DNA from: Proluteimonas flavola | Lineage (GTDB): Bacteria > Pseudomonadota > Gammaproteobacteria > Xanthomonadales > Xanthomonadaceae | Assembly: GCF_021191705.1 (NCBI RefSeq) | Contig: NZ_JAIWPU010000018.1 | Span: 18,464-82,463 of the forward strand | Length of the DNA: 64,000 nt | Reading direction: 5' to 3' | Shown: positions 10,001 to 18,800 of the stretch, in pieces | How the letters are laid out: the number at the start of each line of letters is the position of its first letter | Position numbering within the stretch: the first letter of the stretch is position 1 | The notes under the pieces: model-generated | What the model was told of the DNA's origin: nothing | The model's database searches: none | What the model saw: the letters and a program-made list of their open reading frames with translations, nothing else | Translations under genes and position numbers: made by a program

Positions 10001-12819
10001 ATCTTGATCTGTTCGTCGTGCCGGTTCACGAACTCGAACAGGCCATCGTGCCGTAGAAGCATCATGTCGCCAGTGCGGTAGAACCGCTGCGATGCCCCCG
10101 CTTCGGCCAGCGTCACGAAGCAGCTGGCGGTCAGCTCGGGCAGGCCGACATACCCGTCGGCCACGCCCGCCCCTCCAATGTACAGCTCGCCCACCATGCC
10201 CATTGGCGCCAGGCGGCCGTCGCTGACGATCAGCATCTGCGTGTTGCGGATCGGTGTTCCGATCGGAACGGCGCCTGTCGTGGCCGCGAGCTGCGTATGC
10301 ACGTCGACGCGATAGGTGCAGCATCCAACCACCGTTTCCGTCGGGCCATACTCATTGATGTATGTCGCGTCAGGCAACCAGCGCGAGCGCCACTGGGCCA
10401 GTACGGAATGGTCAAGCTGCTCTCCACCGATGACCAGCACGTGTGCCTTCCCGACCGGCCCCATGGCGCGCAGGTCAGGGGCGAGTGCCGACAGATGCGA
10501 AGGCGTCAGCTTGAAGAGCCAGGCATGCGCGTCCTCCATGAGATGACGCCGCAGTCCGTCGAACATCGCATCCAAGGCACGTTCGAGGATCAGCACGCGC
10601 TTTCCAAGAAGCAGCGGAACCAACAGCGACGTCAAGGTTGCATCGAAGCTGATCGACGTGCTGACCACGGCCCCGCGCGTCTCCTGGCGGAAGTACCCCA
10701 CCGCGTGATCCAGATAGTTGGCAAGCGCATCGTGAGGAATGAGCACGCCCTTCGGCCGCCCCGTCGTGCCGGACGTATACAGGACATAGGCCACGCCGCA
10801 CCCGACCGGGGGCACAGGTGCACCGGCATCCAGGCCGTGCGCATCGCAGTGCTCCGGCGCATCCACGTCAAGGTGGATCACGGCATGCCCTGCTGGCGGC
10901 ATGACGTCGCTGCCCGGAGCCCCCGCCACCACCACACGGACGCCGGCATCCTGCAGAATATGGGCGACCCGCGCGGTCGGATAGCCGGGATCGATGGGGA
11001 CATAGGCCGCGCCCGCGCGCCAGATGCCCAGGATGGCGGCAACGAGCGCTGGGCCAGGTTCGACGTGGATGCCGACGCATTCGCCTCCGCGCACCCCCTG
11101 CCCGCGCAGCCTGCGCGCGAGAGTGGTCGCCAGGGCATCGATGCAGGCATAGCTGAAGGTCCGCCCACCATGCTCGACGGCCACCGCGTCCGGCGTCGTC
11201 AAGGCGTGGGCCGCAACACGTTCCCAGACCGGCACACCCGTGCGTGCACGCACGGGACCCGTGCCGGCAGCCTCGATGGCAGCACGCTCCTCGGCCGGCA
11301 GGTGCGGCAGTGTTCCGATACGCGCGTCCGCCGATGCGATGACCGCCTCCAGGACCACCAGGAAGGAGGCCTGCAGACGCCGGATCGACTCACCGCGGAA
11401 CAGCCCCGTGGCGTGGACCCAGTCGAGCTCAAGATGCCCGCCGAAGTCCGTGGCCGTCACCTCGATGTCGTACTTGGCTCCCGCGCCTGCGAGCCTCAAG
11501 CGCTCGCAGGTGAGACCGTCCAACGACAGGCGCGTGCGCCCGGCAACCTGGTAATTGAACATCAGCTGGAATACCGGCGCGTGGGCGGGCGAGCGCACGG
11601 CCACGACCTCGCGGACCACATCCTCGAAGGCCGCATGCTGATGTTCGAATGCATCGAGGATCATGCTCTGGGCATTGGCCAGGTATCCAGCCACCGTCAG
11701 GTCATCGTCGATGCGCGTGCGCAGGATCAATGGGTTGACCAGGAACCCGACGATCCGCTCCCGCATGGGGTGATCACGCCCGGAACTCGATGTCCCGATC
11801 AGGATGTCCTTCTCGTTCGACCACCGGCTGAACGTCAAGGCGAAGGCCGCCTGCATCACCGTGTACACCGTGACACCACGCTCCAGGGCGAACCCACGCA
11901 GCGCGGTCACCAGCGGCGCGTCGAGGGTGTGCCGGCTGCTCGCGCCTTCGTAGGACTGCACGCGGGGGCGTGGATGATCCAACGGAAGTGCATGTGCCGC
12001 CGGTGCTCCGGCGAGCTGCCGCGTCCAGTACGCCAGGTCGTCGCGTTGCTGCTGCTGCGCCTCTGCGCCAGCGCACCACCGTGCGTGCTCGTGGAACTGG
12101 ACCGGCACCGCGGGAAGCAGCGTCTGGTCGCCGCCGGCGTTGTAGAGGGTCTCCAGCTCATCGACGAGCACGGCGCAGGACCAGCCATCGGTGATGATGT
12201 GGTTCATGCACAGCAGCAACACCGCCTCCTGATCGTCGATCAGGAACAGATCCGCACGGATGGGCAGGTCGTGCTCCATATCAAATGGCCGCCAGGCCAG
12301 CGCATGGAGGGTGCGCTCAAGCGTGTCGGGGTTGAGCTGCGACGCTTCCATGCGATGGAGCGTCGGCGCAAGCAGGCCATCGTCGAGTATCGCCACGACG
12401 TCACCGTCTGCCTCCACGAACCGGGTGCGCAGCGCGTGATGCCGGCTGACCAGCCCCTGCAGGGCGCGCAGCAGCGCCTCGATGTCCAGCGTCCCCTTGA
12501 GCCTGACTGCGAGGGGAACGTTGTACAGGCCACCGCCGCTGGAAATCTTCTGTGTCAGCCACAGCCTGCGCTGCGCACCGGTCATCGGCAGCACATCACC
12601 GCTGCGGACCGCCTCGCGGGCCGCGCGCTCCCGTGGAGCGTCGGCGTCCTGACCGCTCTCCAGCAGCGCGACAAGCGCATCGCGGTGATCCCGGATCTGC
12701 GCCGCGATCTCCTCGGTCATCGCGCCGGTCGGTGCGCGCGTCCTCAGGCGGCCGCCCTCCACCGAAACGATGATGTCCCTGGAACGAAGCAGCTCAAGCA
12801 GCTTCCCTGCAGTATTCAT
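4087..12819 (-). CDS. Terminal hybrid NRPS/PKS: docking-C-A-T-KS-AT-KR-T-TE
   Basis: This protein of about 2,910 residues carries the last two modules. In order: a TubC-type N-terminal docking domain (1-52, MNTAGKLLELLRSRDIIVSV), a C domain (motif NHIITDG, first His replaced by Asn), an A domain (A3 YTSGTTGRPKG; by-eye ten-residue code DATKVGEVGK, Asn-like), a T domain (EIGGTSM), a ketosynthase with Cys-His-His (ATACSTS, ETHGTGT, NIGHLD), an acyltransferase (GHSLGE; AFHS motif pointing to malonyl-CoA), a ketoreductase (TGGLGNVG; Ser/Tyr/Asn residues present), a T domain (IGGDSLL) and a thioesterase (GWSFG with a distal HHN histidine). No DH or ER is present, so a beta-hydroxy acyl end is expected before TE release or cyclisation. 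The ATG at 12819 follows the NRPS-2 stop by two bases. The open frame upstream is Arg-rich noise within the neighbouring gene. Confidence 0.95.
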   Translation of the reverse strand: MNTAGKLLELLRSRDIIVSVEGGRLRTRAPTGAMTEEIAAQIRDHRDALVALLESGQDADAPRERAAREAVRSGDVLPMTGAQRRLWLTQKISSGGGLYNVPLAVRLKGTLDIEALLRALQGLVSRHHALRTRFVEADGDVVAILDDGLLAPTLHRMEASQLNPDTLERTLHALAWRPFDMEHDLPIRADLFLIDDQEAVLLLCMNHIITDGWSCAVLVDELETLYNAGGDQTLLPAVPVQFHEHARWCAGAEAQQQQRDDLAYWTRQLAGAPAAHALPLDHPRPRVQSYEGASSRHTLDAPLVTALRGFALERGVTVYTVMQAAFALTFSRWSNEKDILIGTSSSGRDHPMRERIVGFLVNPLILRTRIDDDLTVAGYLANAQSMILDAFEHQHAAFEDVVREVVAVRSPAHAPVFQLMFNYQVAGRTRLSLDGLTCERLRLAGAGAKYDIEVTATDFGGHLELDWVHATGLFRGESIRRLQASFLVVLEAVIASADARIGTLPHLPAEERAAIEAAGTGPVRARTGVPVWERVAAHALTTPDAVAVEHGGRTFSYACIDALATTLARRLRGQGVRGGECVGIHVEPGPALVAAILGIWRAGAAYVPIDPGYPTARVAHILQDAGVRVVVAGAPGSDVMPPAGHAVIHLDVDAPEHCDAHGLDAGAPVPPVGCGVAYVLYTSGTTGRPKGVLIPHDALANYLDHAVGYFRQETRGAVVSTSISFDATLTSLLVPLLLGKRVLILERALDAMFDGLRRHLMEDAHAWLFKLTPSHLSALAPDLRAMGPVGKAHVLVIGGEQLDHSVLAQWRSRWLPDATYINEYGPTETVVGCCTYRVDVHTQLAATTGAVPIGTPIRNTQMLIVSDGRLAPMGMVGELYIGGAGVADGYVGLPELTASCFVTLAEAGASQRFYRTGDMMLLRHDGLFEFVNRHDEQIKIRGYRVETGEIETALRTVDGVSNAAVLTHPGDAGAVLVAYLQPAGHVQDLPAFVQEVKRCLAGIVPDYMVPTLFKLVPVLPLTVNGKIDRTALSALDVAALSGAGAAPPSTGTEAALCTMWQQAVAVEDVGIHDNFFEIGGTSMLFLRMRGEIEERFGCRLDIVAFFEHPTIAALAAYIEQSLGTAAPGSVDLPATPVASASDPQARIAVISVAGRFPDAPTPEALWKNLCAGHEALQVCTDEELLAQGYEAALLTDPGFVRSGAVPAGLDLFDADFFRMTPREAQLLDPQQRLLLECSVEALESAGYGDAGTPRRCGVFVGCGESAYLAGQLLGNVALLKDMGLQVLHANSPHYLATRIAYKLDLTGPAINVATACSTSLVAVHQAVTSLRRGECAMALAGGAGVSRFAPGGYLYSEGAIESRDGRCHAFDARASGTRAGNGAGLVLLKRLEDAERDGDPVLAVITGSAINNDGANKVGYTAPSVAGQVAVIESALRDAGVRAEDVQYVETHGTGTPLGDPIEAQALGRVYQGCAEATCTVGTLKPNIGHLDAAAGVAGLIKAVMGIRDGILAPAINFDEPNPQIPFSGSPFRVNTQLAAWPPASGPRRAGVSAFGIGGTNAHVILEQAPPAPAATHVADDPDVHVLTVSARSAAALDMACARLAHHLDASATLSLADVAWTLQVGRTAHAFRRTVACGNCKEAALLLSGRPAHASMTAQQSVPVVWMFPGQGTQRLAMARALYLHEPVFRATLDTCSESLQNALGCDLRALLYPSADDRQAERLLAQTQFAQPALFAVEYSLARVLLHYGVRPSALIGHSLGEYVAACVAGVFSVEEGLAMVAARGRLMQQMEPGAMLAVRESATRLGPWLEASGLELAAINADDACVVAGESGLILQLQAHLADEGVATSLLETGHAFHSRMMEPMLGAWRSVVSRVQLHAPKIPVMSNVSGERLSDAQATDPEYWVQHLRATVRFSEGLRAAIDGSVQQGERCALLEVGPGHVLSRLSSRLTRGSAHYAVSVLGDSSDDLGAWRAFKAALGRLWELGVRIDWMAGHASGSRRRVALPTYPFERQRYWLDAQGAAEPTPSVSPLGSHEEWFHAPVWRPSGAGPGGTKPEAAQGTWLLVADAGGTASALAEALRAAGRDAVILHPPVRPSASPDDDQASSNGLLAGCAETVAALRRDNKHIEGAVHLRALDMGTQGAGDDVQAYDAVAVAMQGAHQSLVELIRALPVDAREQPLPVHVVTRDAFLVTGRERVSPEQATMIGLCRVAPQEYPHLDCRHVDLDLDLDSDIDLGTGLEPLDEAGSPLPSMALLVQELLAGGQDRTVAFRGGVRWVQSHVPVHRAQAGLTARLRRGGVYLITGGLGNVGYAIAAHLAGMAARIVLVIRDTVPERSKWGNLVVERSKSDPMVVKLERLLALESKGAQVLVCSADVADEAAMHAAFEAAEVRFGRIDGVIHCAGDVRNALMPIAELTQSGVRAQFLAKAKGTMVLHRVLRHRQVDFCVLMSSLSTVLGGLGFAAYAAANAFMDAFAAARHARGDTRWLSINWDGWNVGGKPSSMTEARMTDSRMTGEQGAAALAYVLSWSDAPQLVHCTGDLRRRRDAWVDRSASREATSHLHVRGVNPMPVAASTTIETELVAIWQQLLGMHDVGVRDGFFDIGGDSLLATMMVARINKEFSISLPIRTVFEEETIERIAATIDEMTKRPPQGRPLALKRSGSRPPLFCIHPGSGFARPYMALLRYLPQERPVYALEARGLNDDDVLPSTIAQMCSDYIEQMQRIQPEGPYLLLGWSFGAIVAHAMAAELQQRGIGVAGLVMIDPTPLGDDPWPEQAITDHRRDLEERLVGYRDYQDASDELKQMMIDRMSAIQENNTRLSYYRDPKTFHGDTMIVIAKDSDHPGKYDAMRAFIPSHVEEVRVPYHHNILLTSEALESYAGPLCGFIERQPISTVIHSAPEVVE

Positions 12820-12821
12820 GG

Positions 12822-15800
12822 CTACCACTCCATTTCTTCGTAGAGGGGGCGCTCGCCGGCGTCGCCCGCGGCATCGGAAGGGGGCTCGGAAGGGGGGCCG
12901 GCGTGTTGGTCGATGTGCGCGGCAAGCTCGACCAGGACCCGTCGTTCGAACACGGTCCTGAGCTGCAGCGCCCCCTGCCATCTGCGATTGACGTGCTGGA
13001 CCATGCGCGTGGCCAGCAGTGAATGACCGCCAAGCCGGAAGAAATCGTCGTCCAGACCGACCGGCTCCGTCCTTTCAAGCAAGCCCTCCCACAGCGTGGC
13101 GAGCATCCGCTCGGTCTCCGTCGTCGGCGCCCGATAAGGACGCGCGAGCGGCGTGGCCAACGCGACGGGCAGCGCGGATCGATCGATTTTTCCATTCCCC
13201 GTCAGCGCGAAGCAGTCCACCACAGCCAAGCCGTCCGGCTGCATGTAGGCCGGCAGCGTGGCGCTCAACCTGTCTCGCAGCGCGAGGACAAGCGCCGGGC
13301 GCCCGGCAGGCTCCACCGCGCTGACGACAAACCCCAGCAGGCGGCGTGCATCTCCATGGCCCTGCACGGTGACGGCAGCATCGAGCACCCGGTCGTCCTG
13401 GAGCAGCTGCGCCTCCAGTTCGCCCAGCTCGATGCGGTGGCCACGGATCTTGACCTGGTCGTCCTGGCGCCCGAGATACTGCAGTCGTCCTTTGTGATCA
13501 AGCCGGACCATGTCGCCACTGCGGTAGGCGCGGTACGGCATCCCGTCCGTGGACACGTGCTGCACGAAGCGCGCATGGGTGAGCGCGTCCTGTCCCAGGT
13601 AGCCATGGCCGACGCCGTCACCGCTGATCCACAGCTCCCCGATGGCTCCCACGGGCACCGGCTGTTGCTGCGCATTGACCACATGCAGCCGCGTGTTACG
13701 GATCGGCCTGCCGATGGGGATCGACTGCATGCCATCGGCCAAGCCGTCCACGTAGTGGACCGAGCATCCCACTGCCGTCTCGGTCGGACCATACTCGTTC
13801 ACATACTCGGCAAGCGGGAGTCGCTCCACCTGCCAGCGGCGAACGGTCTCGCCCCGCAGCTGCTCACCGCCAATCACCAGGCAATGGCGCCGCATGACGG
13901 GCGCCGCGCCGGCCGGGAACAGCGCGTGCAGGGCGTCGAGATGGGCCGGCGTGAGCTTGAACAGCCACTCATGCGCATTGGCGAAGAGATAGTCTGCTAA
14001 CGCCTCCAGGCGCTCTGGCGTCGTTCCTGGAAGCACGACCAGGCAGCGTCCCGTCAGCAGCGGGGTGAACAAGGTCGTCACCGTGGCATCGAACCCAAGC
14101 GGTGTGCTCATCACCGCACCGCGATGGTGAGGCTTGAGGTAGCCGACAGCGTGATCGAGATAGTTCACGACGGCGCGATGGGGCATCACGACGCCCTTGG
14201 GGGCCCCCGTGGAACCGGACGTATAGATCACGTAGGCAGGCATCTCAGGATGCCACCGCGCCTCGTCCCCGCCCTCGTCCATGCACACCGCTGACAGGTT
14301 CTCCGATGCGGGTGACTCATCGATCAGGTGGACGCCCTCCGCCCACGACGCGCAGCGGCTGGACAGCGCCTGCGTCGTCACTACCCACCCGGCGTGGCTG
14401 TCCGCGCACAGGTGCGCCAGCCTGTCCCCCGGCATGTCCAGCTCAAGCGGCAGGTAGGCCGCGCCCGCCTTGAGGATTGAGAGGACGCCGATGACCTGCG
14501 CCAGCGACGGACCGACGTGGAGCGCCACGATCTCACCAGGCCGCACCCCGCGATGATGCAATGCACGCGCATGCCGCCCCGCCAGCGCGTCAAGTTCGCC
14601 GAATGTCATCCCGCGCCGGCCATCGGTGATCGCCAGCGCGTCCGGAGTACGTCGCGCCTGCTCCTCGAACAGGGAATGCAGGCCTCGGTCGGGCAGGCGC
14701 GGCGCTACGGTGTCGTTCCATTGCGCCAGGAACTGTGCATCGCGCCTGCTGAGCATTGGGAGTGCGAGGATGGGTGTGTAGGGGGCGTCCATCGCGGCAA
14801 CCAGCAGCAGCTCGAAATGCTCCGCGATGCCAGCGACCGCCTGCGCGCTGAACAGTCCAGCGGCGTAGTGCCAAGACAGCATCAGCGCGCCGTCCTGCTC
14901 CCATGCCCCGATCTGGAGGTCGTACTTCGTCACAGGCGGCGTGTAGTCGACCACATCGATGTCCAGACCGGGCACGTCCGGCACGCCACTCTGGAGGTTG
15001 TTCAGGGTAAACAGCACCTGAAAGAGTGGGGCATGGCTGGGATCGTGCCGGACTCCCGCCACCTCGAGCATCCTGTCGAAGGACACGTCCTGGTGTGCGA
15101 AGGCGTCCAGCACGACCGCCCTGCTCCGCGCGATGAAGCTGGCGAAGGACTCTTCTGGACACAGCGTGGTGCGCAGGGGCAGCACGTTGATGAAGCAGCC
15201 CATCATCACCTCCGTGCGCTGGTCCAGGCGTCCGGCCACGGGGGTTCCGATGACCACATCATTCTGATCGCTGTAGCGCGCCAGCACGAGTGCAAGGACG
15301 GACGCCAGCACCATGAACGGCGTCAGCCCATTGGCATGGCAGAACGTCTGCATCTGCCGCATGGTGTCCGCATCAAGCGTACTGCGGTACTCCGCGCTGG
15401 TCGCATCGCGACGCGCTGGGCGGGGTGCATCCGCGGGAAACAACGACAGCGCGGGGACGTTGGCCAACTGCTGCCGCCAGTAGTCAAGCGACGCTTCACC
15501 ACCATCCGCGTCGGCCTGCTCTTCAAGCGCCACATCGGCGTACTGCCACGGCAAAGGACGAAGCGAGCCTGGCCTGCCGTGCCGTGCTGCCGCGTAGAGG
15601 TGCGCGATGTCGCTGACAAGAACATCCATCGACCACGCATCGGCAGCAACATGGTGAACGGACAGAATCAGCACGTGCTGCATATCGCCCAACGCCACGA
15701 GGACCGCACGCAGCATGAGGTCTGTCCGCGATGCAAAGCCGGCGCTCGCTTCTTCGCGCAGCAGGCGGTCGAGGACGTCACCCTGTTGCGCTGGATCCAG

Positions 15801-18800
15801 CGCGGTTGCGTCCTGCTCGTCCATCGGGACTGCACCGCAGGGTCGTACGTGTTGCCACAGGCCGTCGTCGTCCAGGCTGAAGACCGTCCGGAGGACTTCA
15901 TGCCGCTCGACGACGCCATCCACGGCCATCTGCAGCGCCCGCTTGTCCAGATCGCCTGTGAGGCGCAGCCCCACCACGATGTTGTAGGCGTCGGCCGCAT
16001 CCCCACCCTGTGCGGCGAGCCACAGGCGCCGCTGTGCGGCAGACGCTGGCACCCTGGCGGGACGCGCATGGGGCACGGCGGGGCTGGCGACGGCAACGGT
16101 CGCCCGCTCAACGCGCCGGGCCTGCTCGCGGATCGTGTGGCACTCGAAGACGTCGCGCAGTGTGAGCGCGACACCCCATTCGGCGCGGATCGCAGAGACC
16201 AGCCGCGTCGCAAGCAGCGAGTGTCCACCCACCGCGAAGAAATCCGACGTCGCGCCGATCCCATCATGCCCCAGCAGGTTCCGCCAGATTCTGAGCAGCC
16301 GCGACTCCGTCTCGCCCAGCGGCTCGACGCGGGAGACATCGGAGTAGTCGGTCGCGTCCGCACGCGGCAATGCCTGGTGATCGACCTTGCCATTCGGTGT
16401 CAGCGGCAACTGATCCAGGATGACGAACGCCGCCGGCATCATGAAGGGCGCGAGGACGCCCGCAAGCGCGTCCCGGCATGCTTGGCGCCACGCGGACGGA
16501 TCCGCGATGCGGGACAGGGGAACCAGATAGGCGACCAGCACCTGCTCGCCTGCGTCGGTGGCCCACACAGTAACCGCGGCATGACGCACCTCGTGCAGCG
16601 CCCGCAGTTGCTGTTCGACCTCGGCAGGCTCCACCCGGTGACCACGGATCTTGACCTGTCTGTCGCAGCGCCCGGACGACAACAACACGCCGTCGTTGGT
16701 CCAACGCACGAGGTCACCCGTCCGGTATGCCGTGGTTCCGTCAGGAAGGCGGATGAATCGCTCGGCAGTCAGATCGTCACGCCCTAGGTAACCGCGCGCG
16801 ACGCCTGCGCCCCCGATCAGCAGTTCGCCCTGCACGCCGATGGGGACCGCGCGCAGGTGCGCGTTCACCACGAGGAAACGGGTATTGGCGACAGGCCGCC
16901 CGATGCTGACCACGCCATCATCCTGCAGCTCGGCGCACGATGACCAGATCGTCGTCTCGGTGGGTCCATACAGGTTGAACAGGCGCGCGCGCGTATGGCG
17001 CCTGATCTCTCCCACCAGCGCCGGCGGAAAGCCTTCCCCCCCCACCATCAGCACCTTGATGCGCGCAAGCGCGCGGCAGAAGTCCGGAAGCTCCATGTAC
17101 ATGTGCAGCAGGGAGGGGGTGCACTGCAGGTGTGTCACGGCATGCCGCTCGATGAGCGCCGGAAATGCGCTGTCCTGGTCGGCCCGGCGTGCGTGGTCGC
17201 CGAGCACGATACTGTGGCCGTAGGCCAACGGACACAGCAGTTCCAGGATCGAGATATCGAACGAGCACGCCGTCAGTGCGAGCCAGGTGCCGTCCTGCAA
17301 TGGCAGGCAGTCCTGCATGGCGGCTGCAAAATTGATCAATTGCCGGTGTTCGACCATGACGCCCTTGGGCTGCCCCGTCGAACCGGACGTGTACATCACA
17401 TAGGCAAGATCGTCCGGACCGGCGTCCGCTCCGCAGCTGGTCGTCTTGGCCGCACCAGCTGCATCAGCCGTATCAAGCGCATCAAGCAGCACCGGCTCGA
17501 TGCCGGTGGCCAACGCGGCCGCGGCGGAGGCCAGCGACCTCGCCGTCACAACACAGCGCACCCCGCTGTCCTGTGCGACATGGGCAAGCCGCCCATGCGG
17601 GTAGGACGGGTCCAAGGGCACATACGCCGCACCGGCCCGCAGGATGCCCACCAGTGCAATGACCAGATCAGCCGTGCGCGGGAGATGGACACCAACAAGC
17701 GCCCCGGGCTTCACGCCACGCTGGCGCAGGCACCGTGCCAACACGTCGGCCCGGGCCATCAGCGCGCGGTAGTCAAGGGGGCCCGCGCTGTCGACCACCG
17801 CCGTCGCCGTCGGCGTGCGTGTTGCCTGCGCTGCGATCTGCTCATGCAGCGGATGTGATGCATACACACGATCGGTGGTGTTCCAGCAGGCCAACCGCTG
17901 CCTGTCTGCCCCGGTTAGCACATCAAACGAACGCAGCGGCGCGTGCACACTGTCCACGACGGCCTGTGCCAGCAGCAGCCACCCTTGCGCCATGCGCTCG
18001 ATCGTCGCCGGGTCGAACAGAGAGGTCGCATACCGCCATTCCAGCGCCAATGCATCCCCGCTGGGTTGCACGACCAGCTCAAGATCGAACTTGACCTGGT
18101 CGTTGCTCCACGGCAGCACGTCCACTTGGAGATCCTGCATCACGAGCTGATCCTGTTCGGCATCCTGGTAGGACAGGAACACCTGGATCAGCGGATGACA
18201 CGCAGGAGACCGGTCGACGCCCTGCATGTCGACAAGCATCTCGAACGGCACGTGTTGGTGTGCGAAGACCTCTGCGGCCTGCGCCATGTGCAGGTCCAGC
18301 AGTGCTTCGAAATCGAGCGACCAGTCCAGTTGATGGCGGAAGACGAGCGTGTCGGCGAAGAACCCGATGAGCGCCTCGGAACCTGGCTGGCTGCGCCCGG
18401 CCGCAGGAACGCCGATGACCACGTCGTCGTGGCTGCCATGGCGCGCCAGGACTAGCGACAGCAGGGCCTTGACGACAACGAAGAGCGTGCATCCCTGCCG
18501 TGCCGCCAGTGCGCGCAGCGACGACAGCAACGCGCCATGCAACCACTCACGGTGCGACGCGCCGGCATGGTCCTGGCGCGCAGGCCGCGCCCTGTCAGTC
18601 GCGAGTCCATGGACATGGGGAACGCCTGCCAAGGCGCGCATCCAGTAGCCGACGTGGTCAGCATAGTCCTGCTGCTCCAGTGCAGCGCGCTGCCATTCCG
18701 CGAAAGGGCCGTACTGGAAGGCAAGCCCCGGCAGGCAGGCATCGCCTCCCGTGCGCGCCGCTTGGTACAACGCGGCGAACTCGCGGGCCAGGATCCGCAT

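Noticed and set aside
12820..12981. Upstream in-frame extension of the terminal NRPS/PKS by 54 residues
   Set aside because: It is Arg-rich and overlaps the end of NRPS-2. The docking domain starts exactly at ATG 12819.
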